NCBI GenBank assembly: GCA_947502505.1
Contig: CANNAE010000002.1
Location: 124,001 to 188,000 of the forward strand
DNA: 64,000 nucleotides
Source of the DNA: an uncultured Planococcus sp.
GTDB taxonomy: Bacteria; Bacillota; Bacilli; Bacillales_A; Planococcaceae
Direction: 5' to 3'
The position numbers were made by a program, and so were the translations under genes. A model generated the notes under the pieces. It ran no database searches, was not told where the DNA came from, and saw only the letters and a program-made list of their open reading frames with translations. Shown here one piece after another: positions 26,071-33,903 of the stretch (its first letter is position 1; each line of letters begins with the position of its first letter).

Positions 26071-28686
26071 ATGCGTTCTTTTCGTCCCTATCTTCTACTG
26101 ACAGTGGCATTTCTAGCCATGGCCGTCATCGGCCATGGCGTCTTTCTGTTTCAATGGACCCAAAACCAATATATGGCAGGCCCGAACGATGGGCTTGCCC
26201 AAATGATGCCGTTTAAGCATTTGCTTTATGACCATTATACGCAGGGTGAATTTTTCTATTCCTTCGATTTTGGTCTCGGGGCTGGCATATTCAGCGAGCT
26301 TTCGTATTATTTTTCTACATCATTCGTGTATATCTCGACACTCGTGATCGTTTACCTGCTTGGAGCCCTTCGATTGATCGGAGTGCCCGATGTCCTCTTT
26401 TGGGCCAATGCTTCCGTTTTCATCAGCGTAGCCAGGTTGGCTATCGTACTGATCGTCACTTATACTTTGTTCCGCTATATGCGCATCACGCGCTTATCGG
26501 CAGTTGTCGGGGCAAGCATTTATGGCATTTCCGGAATGTATTTCCGCCATGCGGCTTTCTGGGAGTTTTTTGCGGATGCCTTCATTTGGCTGCCCTTGTT
26601 GATTTTCGGGGCAGAAAAAATCTTCCGTGAACAAAAGCCCGGCTGGTTTATGTTCGCCGTTGCAATTGCGATGATCGATAATTTCTACTTTGCTTATATC
26701 AACTTCCTGCTCGTTGGCATGTATATTTTATTCCGCTTATTTATTCCGCTTGAAAAGACGGAAACGAAATGGAAACAAGCCATTGGCTGGTTTTTACTAG
26801 CCGGGTTGCTCGGGGCCGGCATGTCCATGGTGTCATTCATCCCTTCTGTATATGCATTCTTGAACAACCACCGCCCAGCATTCCAGCAGGATATTCTTTG
26901 GTTCGAAGAAACGGAAAATATCCTGTTCATGAGCCGCTATATTTTATTGCCGGCAATGTTTGTGCTGTTTTTATTCATCCCATCGCTGTATAAGCTTCAG
27001 CGTTTTCGCCTTTTTGCAGTGATCGGCCTCCTTGCGATAGTGCTGTACCACAGCCCGATGGCCGGCAGTATTTTCAACGGATTCTCCGCGCCCCAGCATC
27101 GCTGGGAATACTTCTTGTCATTTGTGGCTGCAGGCGCCATTGCCAGCGGATTGGATCATTTCCATAAGCTGCGCTTGAAAGAAGTGGTCCCGGCTGCGAT
27201 TATGGCCGCTCTTTTTTACGGCTGGTTCGCTTGGAGAGATGAAGCGCTCGAATTCACTACGCTTTATCCCCGCCTTGCACTGGTAGGCCTCGTATTGACC
27301 TTGTCAGCCGCTTTGGCAGCGCCGGTCATTCGGCAGCGCTGGCAAAAACCGCTCCTCGCTTTCGTTTTGCTTGCTTTGGTCATGGCCACCGCCAATGTCT
27401 ATCAAAGCGAAAAATTGCTGGAGAACGCCGATGTCGAGGACGTCGATGAAGAGTTGATTACCGGGGAAGATTACGACGATGCCGAAGTGCGTGCCTTGAT
27501 CGACGAAATCCAGGAACGCGAAACGAGTGAGATGTACCGCATCGATTGGATGGAAGGCGTGCGCAATAATACGCCGATTGTCCAGGACTTCCAGGGACTC
27601 AGCGCGTATTCCAGCATCTTGAACAAAAACTTGCTGTATTTTTACTTATACGATTTGGAGATCGACATGCAGCGTGAAAGCGTGAGCCGCTACGCCACAC
27701 TCGGCAATCGCAGTAATCTCCACAGTCTTTTGCAAGGCAATTATGCGATACGTGAAAAGGACGATCCGAATGTGCCGTTTGGCTTCCGCAAGTTTGCCGC
27801 GACCGACAATTTCATCGCCTACCAAAATCGCTATCCACTGCCTTTTGCCCGTCCGGCTTTCCAGGTTTATCAAGAGTCACAGCTTGCGGATGAGCCGCCT
27901 TTACTGCGGGAACACGCCATGCTCAGCGGAATCGTCTTGGATGAAACCACTGAAACCGAGCCCCTTCCCGATCGCTTTCCTGGAACAGCTGATTATGAAA
28001 TCGAAGAATCGGGTGCCAGCTATGAAGACGGCTTGCTCGACATTTCCGAGGAAACTGGCGGGATCGACTTGCTGCTTGATGAAGTTCCGGAAGAAGGAGA
28101 TTTGTATATTTCCTTCCATTTGGAGAATATGGCAGCGGATCAAGGCTTTCCACTCGAAGTCAATGAATACCGGACAACCCGCAAGTCCAATCAATCGATT
28201 TACAAAACCTTCGTCGATGATTTGACGATTCGGATTGAGGCAGCTCAGAGAATCGAGCTCCGCCTTCCTGAAGGAACATACAAGCTAACGGATATTGAAA
28301 TTATGAAGGAGCCCTATGCCCTCTTGAGAGAGCAAAATGCTTTGGCAGACCGTACGAGCCACCTGGAAATCGACGGCAGCAAAGTTGACGTGACTTATGA
28401 CAATCAAGATGGCGCCCCTTACCTCAATTTGTCGATTCCTTATGAAAGAGGTTGGCAAGCGACCATCAATGATCAGCCGGTCGATGTGAAAAAAGCCAAT
28501 TATGCGTTTTTAGCGGTGCCCCTTGATGATGGCATGAACAAAATAGAATTACGCTACCGCCCGCCGTTCTTTTGGCCTTCCCTGTCCATCAGTATATTGT
28601 CACTCGCTATCGGCTTGTTTTGGCTGCGCTGGCGCAAAAGAAATGAGCGCAGCAAGTATGGGACAAAAGACACTATGACGAATTGA
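26071..28686 (+). CDS. yfhO: YfhO-family membrane glycosyltransferase
   Basis: 871-residue GT-C-type protein: a start in the membrane (residues 7-27), a large extracytoplasmic loop with an early Asp (NDGLAQM, about 42), some ten further hydrophobic segments to about residue 440, then a large outside domain and a last membrane helix near 830-850. In B. subtilis YfhO transfers the CsbB/GtrA-delivered sugar to lipoteichoic acid. The order glycosyltransferase/flippase/YfhO here makes the same role likely, which is an inference. GGTGG lies before the ATG. The C-terminus is basic. Confidence 0.85.
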   Translation: MRSFRPYLLLTVAFLAMAVIGHGVFLFQWTQNQYMAGPNDGLAQMMPFKHLLYDHYTQGEFFYSFDFGLGAGIFSELSYYFSTSFVYISTLVIVYLLGALRLIGVPDVLFWANASVFISVARLAIVLIVTYTLFRYMRITRLSAVVGASIYGISGMYFRHAAFWEFFADAFIWLPLLIFGAEKIFREQKPGWFMFAVAIAMIDNFYFAYINFLLVGMYILFRLFIPLEKTETKWKQAIGWFLLAGLLGAGMSMVSFIPSVYAFLNNHRPAFQQDILWFEETENILFMSRYILLPAMFVLFLFIPSLYKLQRFRLFAVIGLLAIVLYHSPMAGSIFNGFSAPQHRWEYFLSFVAAGAIASGLDHFHKLRLKEVVPAAIMAALFYGWFAWRDEALEFTTLYPRLALVGLVLTLSAALAAPVIRQRWQKPLLAFVLLALVMATANVYQSEKLLENADVEDVDEELITGEDYDDAEVRALIDEIQERETSEMYRIDWMEGVRNNTPIVQDFQGLSAYSSILNKNLLYFYLYDLEIDMQRESVSRYATLGNRSNLHSLLQGNYAIREKDDPNVPFGFRKFAATDNFIAYQNRYPLPFARPAFQVYQESQLADEPPLLREHAMLSGIVLDETTETEPLPDRFPGTADYEIEESGASYEDGLLDISEETGGIDLLLDEVPEEGDLYISFHLENMAADQGFPLEVNEYRTTRKSNQSIYKTFVDDLTIRIEAAQRIELRLPEGTYKLTDIEIMKEPYALLREQNALADRTSHLEIDGSKVDVTYDNQDGAPYLNLSIPYERGWQATINDQPVDVKKANYAFLAVPLDDGMNKIELRYRPPFFWPSLSISILSLAIGLFWLRWRKRNERSKYGTKDTMTN

Positions 28687-28756
28687 CGGGTTTAGCTCCC
28701 CTCCTACATGTGTAAGGAATGGTAATAACAATTTTTAGGAGGAAGGAGCAGATTCG

Positions 28757-29392
28757 ATGAAGTCATGGTTAACGCTTATGCTTTTGGGCCTTTTATTGCT
28801 GCTGGCCGCATGTGGGGACGACACGGCAGACCCTCCGACGGAAACGGACGGGACCGAAACGCAAGAAGAGGAAGTAGAAGAACAAGAAGGTGAGCCACAA
28901 GATGGTTCAGGAGGCGAAGCCGAAGGAGCCAGCGAAGTTCAATTGTTGACGGTGGAATTCCTGAACACAGATGGCGATGCTGCCGGCACTGCTGAATTGA
29001 CGGAAGAGGACAACGGAGTCATGGTCACATTGAATGTAGAAGGATTGGAAGCTGGCATGCACGGCATTCATTTCCACGAAGAAGGAATGTGTGAAGCGCC
29101 TGATTTCGAATCAGCAGGCGGACATTTCAACCCTACTGGCACGAGCCATGGACTGGATAGCGAGGACGGCCCTCACGCAGGCGACTTGCCGAATATCGAA
29201 GTTGCCGATGACGGCACTTCAACGGACGAACTGACTGCAGAAAATGTCACTTTGCAAATCGGCGAAGATAACTCCTTATTAAAAGAGGGCGGAACAGCGC
29301 TCGTTATCCACGCTTTAGAAGATGACGGACAGACCGACCCTTCCGGCGATTCCGGTGAACGCGTCGCTTGCGGCGTCGTAACAGCTGAATAA
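28757..29392 (+). CDS. sodC: Cu/Zn superoxide dismutase lipoprotein
   Basis: 211-residue secreted lipoprotein: signal peptide with lipobox LLAACG, a Glu/Thr-rich linker to about residue 58, then a SodC domain. All expected metal ligands are seen: HxH in GIHFHE, His in GGHFNP and TSHG, His and Asp in GPHAGDLPN, and the late His in VIHALEDD, with the active-site Arg in GERVACG and both Cys of the disulfide. It should detoxify superoxide at the cell surface. AGGAGG precedes the ATG. B. subtilis SodC/YojM lacks part of the copper site, so this complete set is notable. Confidence 0.9.
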   Translation: MKSWLTLMLLGLLLLLAACGDDTADPPTETDGTETQEEEVEEQEGEPQDGSGGEAEGASEVQLLTVEFLNTDGDAAGTAELTEEDNGVMVTLNVEGLEAGMHGIHFHEEGMCEAPDFESAGGHFNPTGTSHGLDSEDGPHAGDLPNIEVADDGTSTDELTAENVTLQIGEDNSLLKEGGTALVIHALEDDGQTDPSGDSGERVACGVVTAE

Positions 29393-29398
29393 ACACTA

Positions 29399-29431
29399 AA
29401 ACAGCCAGAGAATTTTCTCCGGCTGTTTTTT
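29399..29431 (+). terminator. terminator after sodC
   Basis: ACAGCC.GAGAA pairs with TTCTC.GGCTGT over a short loop and is followed by T6. Confidence 0.85.
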
Positions 29432-29476
29432 GTTTGCGCCATTGAAATTCATCTTCTGAATAAAGGTTTTCTTGGC

Positions 29477-29501
29477 GTTTAGCCGGAATCGAAACGGGAA
29501 T
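29477..29501 (+). promoter_or_regulatory. sigma-B-type promoter of the SDR gene
   Basis: GTTTAG (29477-29482), 13-base spacer, GGGAAT (29496-29501), closely matching the sigma-B consensus. It lies 36 bases before the SDR start. The B. subtilis counterpart (general stress protein 39) is also sigma-B-controlled. Confidence 0.75.
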
Positions 29502-29536
29502 AACTACCATATATTCACAACGAGGAGGGCGTTCAT

Positions 29537-30412
29537 ATGTCAAAAGATAAATACGAAAAAATCCATGACCAAATCGACCCGCAAGAGCAAGACCATCAGC
29601 CAGGGGTAGAAAGTGAAATGTCTCCGGAACCGATATATGATGATGAAAATTATAAAGGCGCAGGCAAACTCGAAGGAAAAGTCGCGTTGATTACAGGAGG
29701 CGACAGCGGGATCGGCCGTGCCGTTGCGATCGCTTACGCCAAGGAAGGCGCAAACATCGCCATCGCTTATTTGGACGAACACGAGGACGCAGAGACAACC
29801 ATCGAAGCCGTAAAAGCTTATGGCGCAGAGGCACAAAAGTTTGCTACGGATGTGAGCCAAGTGGAAAACTGCCATCAGTTGATCGTCGATGTCATTGCTG
29901 AGTTTGGGCAATTGAACGTACTCGTCAATAATGCGGGCAAGCAATTTCCAACAGAAGATTTCCTGGATATCAGCCCGCAGCAATTGCATGAAACCTTCGA
30001 GACGAATATTTACAGCATGTTTTATCTATCGCAAGCCGCCATGCCGCATCTTTCCAAAGGAGATACCATCATCAACACTTCATCTGTGACGGCTTATCGC
30101 GGTTCGCCGGCACTTATTGACTATTCCTCCACTAAAGGCGCCATCACCAGCTTTACGCGCTCTTTGGCTGCCAATGTCAGCGAACAAGGCATCCGCGTCA
30201 ATTCAGTCGCACCCGGCCCGATATGGACGCCGTTGATCCCGGCCACATTCGACGCCGAAAAATCCGGCAAGCAAGGTGAAGGCACACCGTTAGAACGCCG
30301 CGGGCAGCCGGCTGAATTGGCGCCGGCATATGTGTATTTGGCTTCTACAGACTCCACCTATGTGACCGGCCAGGCCATCCACGTAAACGGTGGAGATTTC
30401 ATCACTTCCTAA
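29537..30412 (+). CDS. short-chain dehydrogenase/reductase, general-stress type (GSP39/YdaD-like)
   Basis: 291-residue SDR with a hydrophilic N-terminal extension of about 45 residues typical of Bacillus YdaD/YhxC proteins. Cofactor motif TGGDSGIGRAV (about residues 53-63), NNAG at about 133, and the catalytic Ser...YxxxK in SSVTAYRG and DYSSTKGA (Tyr about 195) are present. The C-terminal VTGQAIHVNGG fits the family. Substrate is unknown. GAGGAGGG precedes the ATG. The sigma-B-like promoter suggests induction by general stress. Confidence 0.9.
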   Translation: MSKDKYEKIHDQIDPQEQDHQPGVESEMSPEPIYDDENYKGAGKLEGKVALITGGDSGIGRAVAIAYAKEGANIAIAYLDEHEDAETTIEAVKAYGAEAQKFATDVSQVENCHQLIVDVIAEFGQLNVLVNNAGKQFPTEDFLDISPQQLHETFETNIYSMFYLSQAAMPHLSKGDTIINTSSVTAYRGSPALIDYSSTKGAITSFTRSLAANVSEQGIRVNSVAPGPIWTPLIPATFDAEKSGKQGEGTPLERRGQPAELAPAYVYLASTDSTYVTGQAIHVNGGDFITS

Positions 30413-30426
30413 TATTCGATACAAAG

Positions 30427-30456
30427 AAAGCCGGCCATACGAAATGGCCGGCTTTT
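30427..30456 (+). terminator. terminator after the SDR gene
   Basis: AAAGCCGGCCAT pairs with ATGGCCGGCTTT over a short loop, followed by T's. The T-tract is immediately followed by a repeat remnant. Confidence 0.9.
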
Positions 30457-30576
30457 CTATGGTATTGAAGAAGTCTATGGTTCGCTCTCAACTATCAAAA
30501 AGAATGTCTTTTTCTAATTTCAACAGTCAAATGACCTCTCTAAGTGTTTGGAGAAGTTCTCGCTCGACAGCATATT
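30457..30576 (+). repeat. truncated copy of the terminator-associated repeat
   Basis: Starts TTGAAGAAGTCTATGG right after the SDR terminator and later contains CTCTCTAAGTGTTTGGAGAA, then TCGCTCGACA. These blocks occur in the same order and spacing class at 44497-44605. Similarity stops at the stop codon of the LOV-STAS gene. It is a left-end remnant of the 44.5-kb element. Confidence 0.75.
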
Positions 30577-31350
30577 CTACTCGTTAATGTCAGCTAAAGC
30601 CTTCTCAATGCTCGAATAGGTTTTCAACATATTATTCCGGTCTAAGTCCCGCACAAGTTCAGTTGCCGCTTGAGGCGTGACGCCCGTGATGTACATATGG
30701 CTGCCCATGATCCGAAGCGCTTCGCAAATCTGTGTAAACCAATGAAGCGGAGATTCCTCATTCCATGTCAGACCTGTAATATCGAGTAGCGCATGTTCGA
30801 TTCGGTGTTCGCTGACATATTCGCATAACTTCACTTTCAAAGCTTCAAAACGCTGCAAGTTCATCGTTCCGACTAGCGCGACAGTAGCGACATTCGGCTG
30901 GATCGATAAAATCGGGAGCATCAATCGCTCTATTTCGCTTTCGTGTGCCGTGATCGCTTCCTCTTGCATCTGTTCGACCGTAATATCCGTTTGAGTACCG
31001 ATAAAATAGAGTTTTTCCTTTACGGTAACTGGAGCAACCGCGAGCCGGTTCCAAAACGGCGTCCCGTCTTTGCGGTAATTGCGCAAAATCACAGTCGTTT
31101 TTTCCTCTTTTTCGATGGCTTGCCGAATTTGGTCAACGGCGTCAGGCGCAGTATCCGCCCCTTGCAGGAAACGGCAATTCCGGCCCAGTATCTCCACGTG
31201 GCTATAGCCGGTCATTTCCGTGAATGTATGGTTGGCGTAAATAATCGGGTTATCTGGTTTTGCAGGATCCGTGACGATGGTTCCGACTTTGCTGCCATCT
31301 AGCATCGCTTCTAGCAGCTGGATCTGTGTATCCACTTCCATTTTGTCCAT
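30577..31350 (-). CDS. ytvA: LOV-STAS blue-light photoreceptor, YtvA-like
   Basis: 257-residue protein. Residues about 14-125 form a PAS/LOV domain with the photoactive Cys in GRNCRFLQG (about 59-67) and FMN-binding NYRKDGTPFWN (about 97-107). A linker helix leads to a STAS domain (about 145-255; ALLDITGLTW). In B. subtilis YtvA joins the stressosome and activates sigma-B on blue light. Both neighbours have sigma-B-like promoters, supporting the same wiring. The first ATG is used; GAGGTG lies 11 bases upstream, and a second Met at residue 4 is possible. Confidence 0.93.
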   Translation of the reverse strand: MDKMEVDTQIQLLEAMLDGSKVGTIVTDPAKPDNPIIYANHTFTEMTGYSHVEILGRNCRFLQGADTAPDAVDQIRQAIEKEEKTTVILRNYRKDGTPFWNRLAVAPVTVKEKLYFIGTQTDITVEQMQEEAITAHESEIERLMLPILSIQPNVATVALVGTMNLQRFEALKVKLCEYVSEHRIEHALLDITGLTWNEESPLHWFTQICEALRIMGSHMYITGVTPQAATELVRDLDRNNMLKTYSSIEKALADINE

Positions 31351-31430
31351 ATAAATTAGTTCACCTCAAATTTTTACTCATATCATTTTAGCACAGCTTT
31401 GCATACAGCCAAAACCCGGGCTTACCGGAA

Positions 31431-31455
31431 GTTTCAGGAACCGGTCAAAGGGTAA
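31431..31455 (+). promoter_or_regulatory. sigma-B-type promoter of the DJ-1/PfpI-like gene
   Basis: GTTTCA (31431-31436), 13-base spacer, GGGTAA (31450-31455), a good sigma-B match 44 bases before the start codon. Confidence 0.7.
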
Positions 31456-31498
31456 ATGTACAACAAGAGCTTTCTAATGAAATGGAGAGGATACCCAA

Positions 31499-32203
31499 AT
31501 GGCAAAAGTATTGGCAGTATTATCGAGCGGCTATTCAAATGAAGAGCATAACTACGTAACTGGCTGGTGGGCCGAGGAATTATTCGAGCCCTTGTCAGAA
31601 CTTGAAAAAGCAGGCCATTCGGTAGGCTTGGCTTCCATTAACGGCGGCAAACCGGTTGTCGACCCTCTGAGCCTCGACCCCGCTTATGACCCAGATGGCA
31701 AATACAAAAAATTATACGACTCGGGCCTCGCAAATAAAACGACACCGGTCGTCGATGTCCGGGCAAGCGATTACGACGCCATCATGATTGTCGGCGGCCA
31801 TGGCGCGATGTTCGACTTAGCGCATGATGAAAATCTCCACGCTGTCATCAATGTTGTCCACGAAACAGGCGGCATCATCTCTGCCGTCTGCCACGGGCCG
31901 GCTCCGCTGGTCTTCACGAAAACGAGAGACGGCAAGCCTTTATTGCAAGGCTTGAGAGTGACAGGATACCCGAACGATATGGAACCGGAAGAAGTCGACG
32001 GATTATTGCCGTTCAGCCTTGAAGATGAAATGGCGAAAATCGCGCAATACGATAAAGGCGACGGGCAAGACGAATACTTTGTTTGGGGCAGCGACCGCCT
32101 CCTGACTGGCCGCGATCCTGGATCCTCACAAGCATTCGGCCGCGAATTGGCGAAAAAATTGACCGAACAAGAAGAGCATCGACTCGACAAGCAGTTAGAC
32201 TGA
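31499..32203 (+). CDS. DJ-1/PfpI superfamily protein, type-1 glutamine amidotransferase-like (Hsp31-like)
   Basis: 234-residue protein with the nucleophile-elbow Cys in SAVCHGPAPLV (about residue 129) and Glu in the N-terminal half (SNEEHNYVTGWWAEEL, about 14-29), as in Hsp31-like chaperone/glyoxalase III proteins. Family members remove methylglyoxal or repair glycated protein; exact activity is not evident. GAGAGG precedes the ATG. A sigma-B-like promoter suggests a stress role, matching the SDR on the other side of the YtvA gene. A small membrane-protein gene follows 58 bases downstream. Confidence 0.85.
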   Translation: MAKVLAVLSSGYSNEEHNYVTGWWAEELFEPLSELEKAGHSVGLASINGGKPVVDPLSLDPAYDPDGKYKKLYDSGLANKTTPVVDVRASDYDAIMIVGGHGAMFDLAHDENLHAVINVVHETGGIISAVCHGPAPLVFTKTRDGKPLLQGLRVTGYPNDMEPEEVDGLLPFSLEDEMAKIAQYDKGDGQDEYFVWGSDRLLTGRDPGSSQAFGRELAKKLTEQEEHRLDKQLD

Positions 32204-32261
32204 CCCCTTGCTTGCAGCCATCGATTGAACCACGATACCCATTATTAGAGGAGGAAATGAA

Positions 32262-32492
32262 ATGGATAACAATAATGATAACCGTAAGGATAAGGACAGG
32301 GAGCAAGAATATATGAAAACAAGCGAGCAAGAATTGGATCGCAAGCCGCCGAAAGAAGAACAGGGGCTTGATAAGCCAAAAACTACAGGCTATCCGCCTT
32401 TGCAGCTTGGCTTGATTGTCTTTGGGATCGCTGTTTTAGTGATTGTCGGATTTGCCATCGGTTTTGACTGGTTCGGCCTATTCGGCAATTGA
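32262..32492 (+). CDS. small single-pass membrane protein, unknown function
   Basis: 76-residue protein: about 45 very hydrophilic residues rich in Asp, Lys and Glu, then one transmembrane helix (LQLGLIVFGIAVLVIVGFAI, residues 47-66) and a short GFDWFGLFGN tail. GAGGAGGAAATG gives a strong ribosome site. It is probably co-transcribed with the DJ-1-like gene from the sigma-B-like promoter. I do not recognise a family. The convergent htrA shares its terminator. Confidence 0.75.
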   Translation: MDNNNDNRKDKDREQEYMKTSEQELDRKPPKEEQGLDKPKTTGYPPLQLGLIVFGIAVLVIVGFAIGFDWFGLFGN

Positions 32493-32510
32493 TCTTTCCT
32501 GCATCACAAA

Positions 32511-32543
32511 AAAGGAGGACAGGGTTTCCTGTCCTCCTTTTTG
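32511..32543. terminator. bidirectional terminator
   Basis: AAAGGAGGACAGG pairs with CCTGTCCTCCTTT over a 4-base loop, T-runs on both strands, between the small membrane-protein gene and htrA. Confidence 0.92.
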
Positions 32544-32552
32544 CATGCCCAC

Positions 32553-33725
32553 TTACATCTGTTCACTCAACTGGACTTCAAATGTTTTCAATTCGCCATC
32601 GCGGTAAGCTTTGACCGTCACGGTTCCTTCCTCTTCAACTTCCGTATAGAGATATTGGCGGAGCTCCAAGACAGAAGAAATCGCTTGGCCGTTCAATTCC
32701 ACTATGGTGTCTTTTGCTTCAATCCCCGCCTTCTCTGCACCGGAGCCTTCCTGTACCGATTGAACCACAATGCCGTCTTCCACTTCATTCGGCAAGTTCA
32801 ACTCCGCGTTTCTGATTTCTGCAGGAATCTGTTCGAGTTCAAGCAAAGCGACGCCTAAAGACGGCCGGGAAACTTCCCCTTCTCCTTCAAGTTCTGAAAT
32901 GATCGGGATCGCTGAATTGATTGGAATGGCAAGGCCGATGCCTTCCACTGCATCCTGTGCGATTTTCATCGAGTTGATGCCGATAACTTGGCCTTGAGCA
33001 TTCAATAATGCGCCGCCGCTGTTTCCAGGGTTGATGGCAGCATCGGTTTGAAGCACTTCAGACTGCCAATCTTCCTGCCCATCTTGATTGACATCAATCG
33101 GAATCGCGCGTTCTGTTCCCGAGATGACACCTGTTGTCACCGATCCTGAAAATTGAAGGCCGAGCGGGTTGCCGATAGCAATGACCGGTTCACCGGATTT
33201 CAGCACCGAAGAGTCGCCGAATTCTGCGACTGTGTCAATCTGCGCCCCGGGTACTTTCAAGACAGCAAGGTCAGTCCATACGTCTGAACCAAGCACTTCC
33301 GCTTCGAGTTCCTCACCATTTGCCAAGGTCACGACGACTTCTTTTGCATCTTCTACCACGTGATGGTTCGTGACGATGAATGCATCGTCCCCTTGTTTCT
33401 TATAAATGACGCCGGAGCCTGCGCCCGCTTCTTGTGTCGAAGTTTGGGCAAAAGGATTATTGCCCGCTTGTAAATTGGAAACGCCGACCACTGCATCTGC
33501 CGTTGCATCGACGGTTTCGGTCACATCTGTCGTAACAATTGCCGATTCGCTTTGCAGCTTGCTGCTTTGGAGGCCTGCTGTGGCAGACTCGGTTTCACCT
33601 GAGTCCGTCCCGGTGATCATCGCGCCCACCAGCAGCGCGCCTGCTAAAACGCCCCCGAAACTGGAAGCCATATAGCGTTTCCACGAACTTTTTTGCTTTG
33701 CTGGTGCCGTATTGTAATAGCCCAT
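32553..33725 (-). CDS. htrA: HtrA/DegP-type serine protease (S1C) with PDZ domain
   Basis: 390-residue membrane-anchored protease. A cytoplasmic N-terminus is followed by one helix (about residues 22-42), a linker, and a trypsin-like domain with the triad His in VTNHHVVED (about 118), Asp in WTDLAVLK (about 149) and Ser in NPGNSGGALL (about 234). A C-terminal PDZ domain spans about 285-385. It degrades or refolds misfolded envelope proteins. It lies 178 bases downstream of a two-component system in the same direction, separated by a terminator. In B. subtilis, htrA/htrB are controlled by CssRS, so the neighbour may be its regulator. Confidence 0.93.
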   Translation of the reverse strand: MGYYNTAPAKQKSSWKRYMASSFGGVLAGALLVGAMITGTDSGETESATAGLQSSKLQSESAIVTTDVTETVDATADAVVGVSNLQAGNNPFAQTSTQEAGAGSGVIYKKQGDDAFIVTNHHVVEDAKEVVVTLANGEELEAEVLGSDVWTDLAVLKVPGAQIDTVAEFGDSSVLKSGEPVIAIGNPLGLQFSGSVTTGVISGTERAIPIDVNQDGQEDWQSEVLQTDAAINPGNSGGALLNAQGQVIGINSMKIAQDAVEGIGLAIPINSAIPIISELEGEGEVSRPSLGVALLELEQIPAEIRNAELNLPNEVEDGIVVQSVQEGSGAEKAGIEAKDTIVELNGQAISSVLELRQYLYTEVEEEGTVTVKAYRDGELKTFEVQLSEQM

Positions 33726-33863
33726 TATATTTCCATCCCCTTTGATGATTAGTTGTTGTTTGCCTACAGGCTTTTGATATTCTTATCATACAAAGCAGAT
33801 ATGAAAAAATTATGACCAAACATGCAACAGAAATGTAAAGTTTTTGAGGGGACTGGACGCCAA

Positions 33864-33892
33864 AAAGCCCGCCGGAGCAACCGGCAGGCTTT
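33864..33892 (-). terminator. terminator after the sensor kinase gene
   Basis: AAAGCC.GCCGG pairs with CCGGC.GGCTTT over a 5-base loop, with T's on the minus strand. Confidence 0.8.
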
Positions 33893-33903
33893 CGATTTCC
33901 CTA

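Noticed and set aside
28686..28745. Sigma-B promoter upstream of sodC (GTTTAG and GGAATG)
   Set aside because: The spacer is about 20 bases, outside the 12-15 range.
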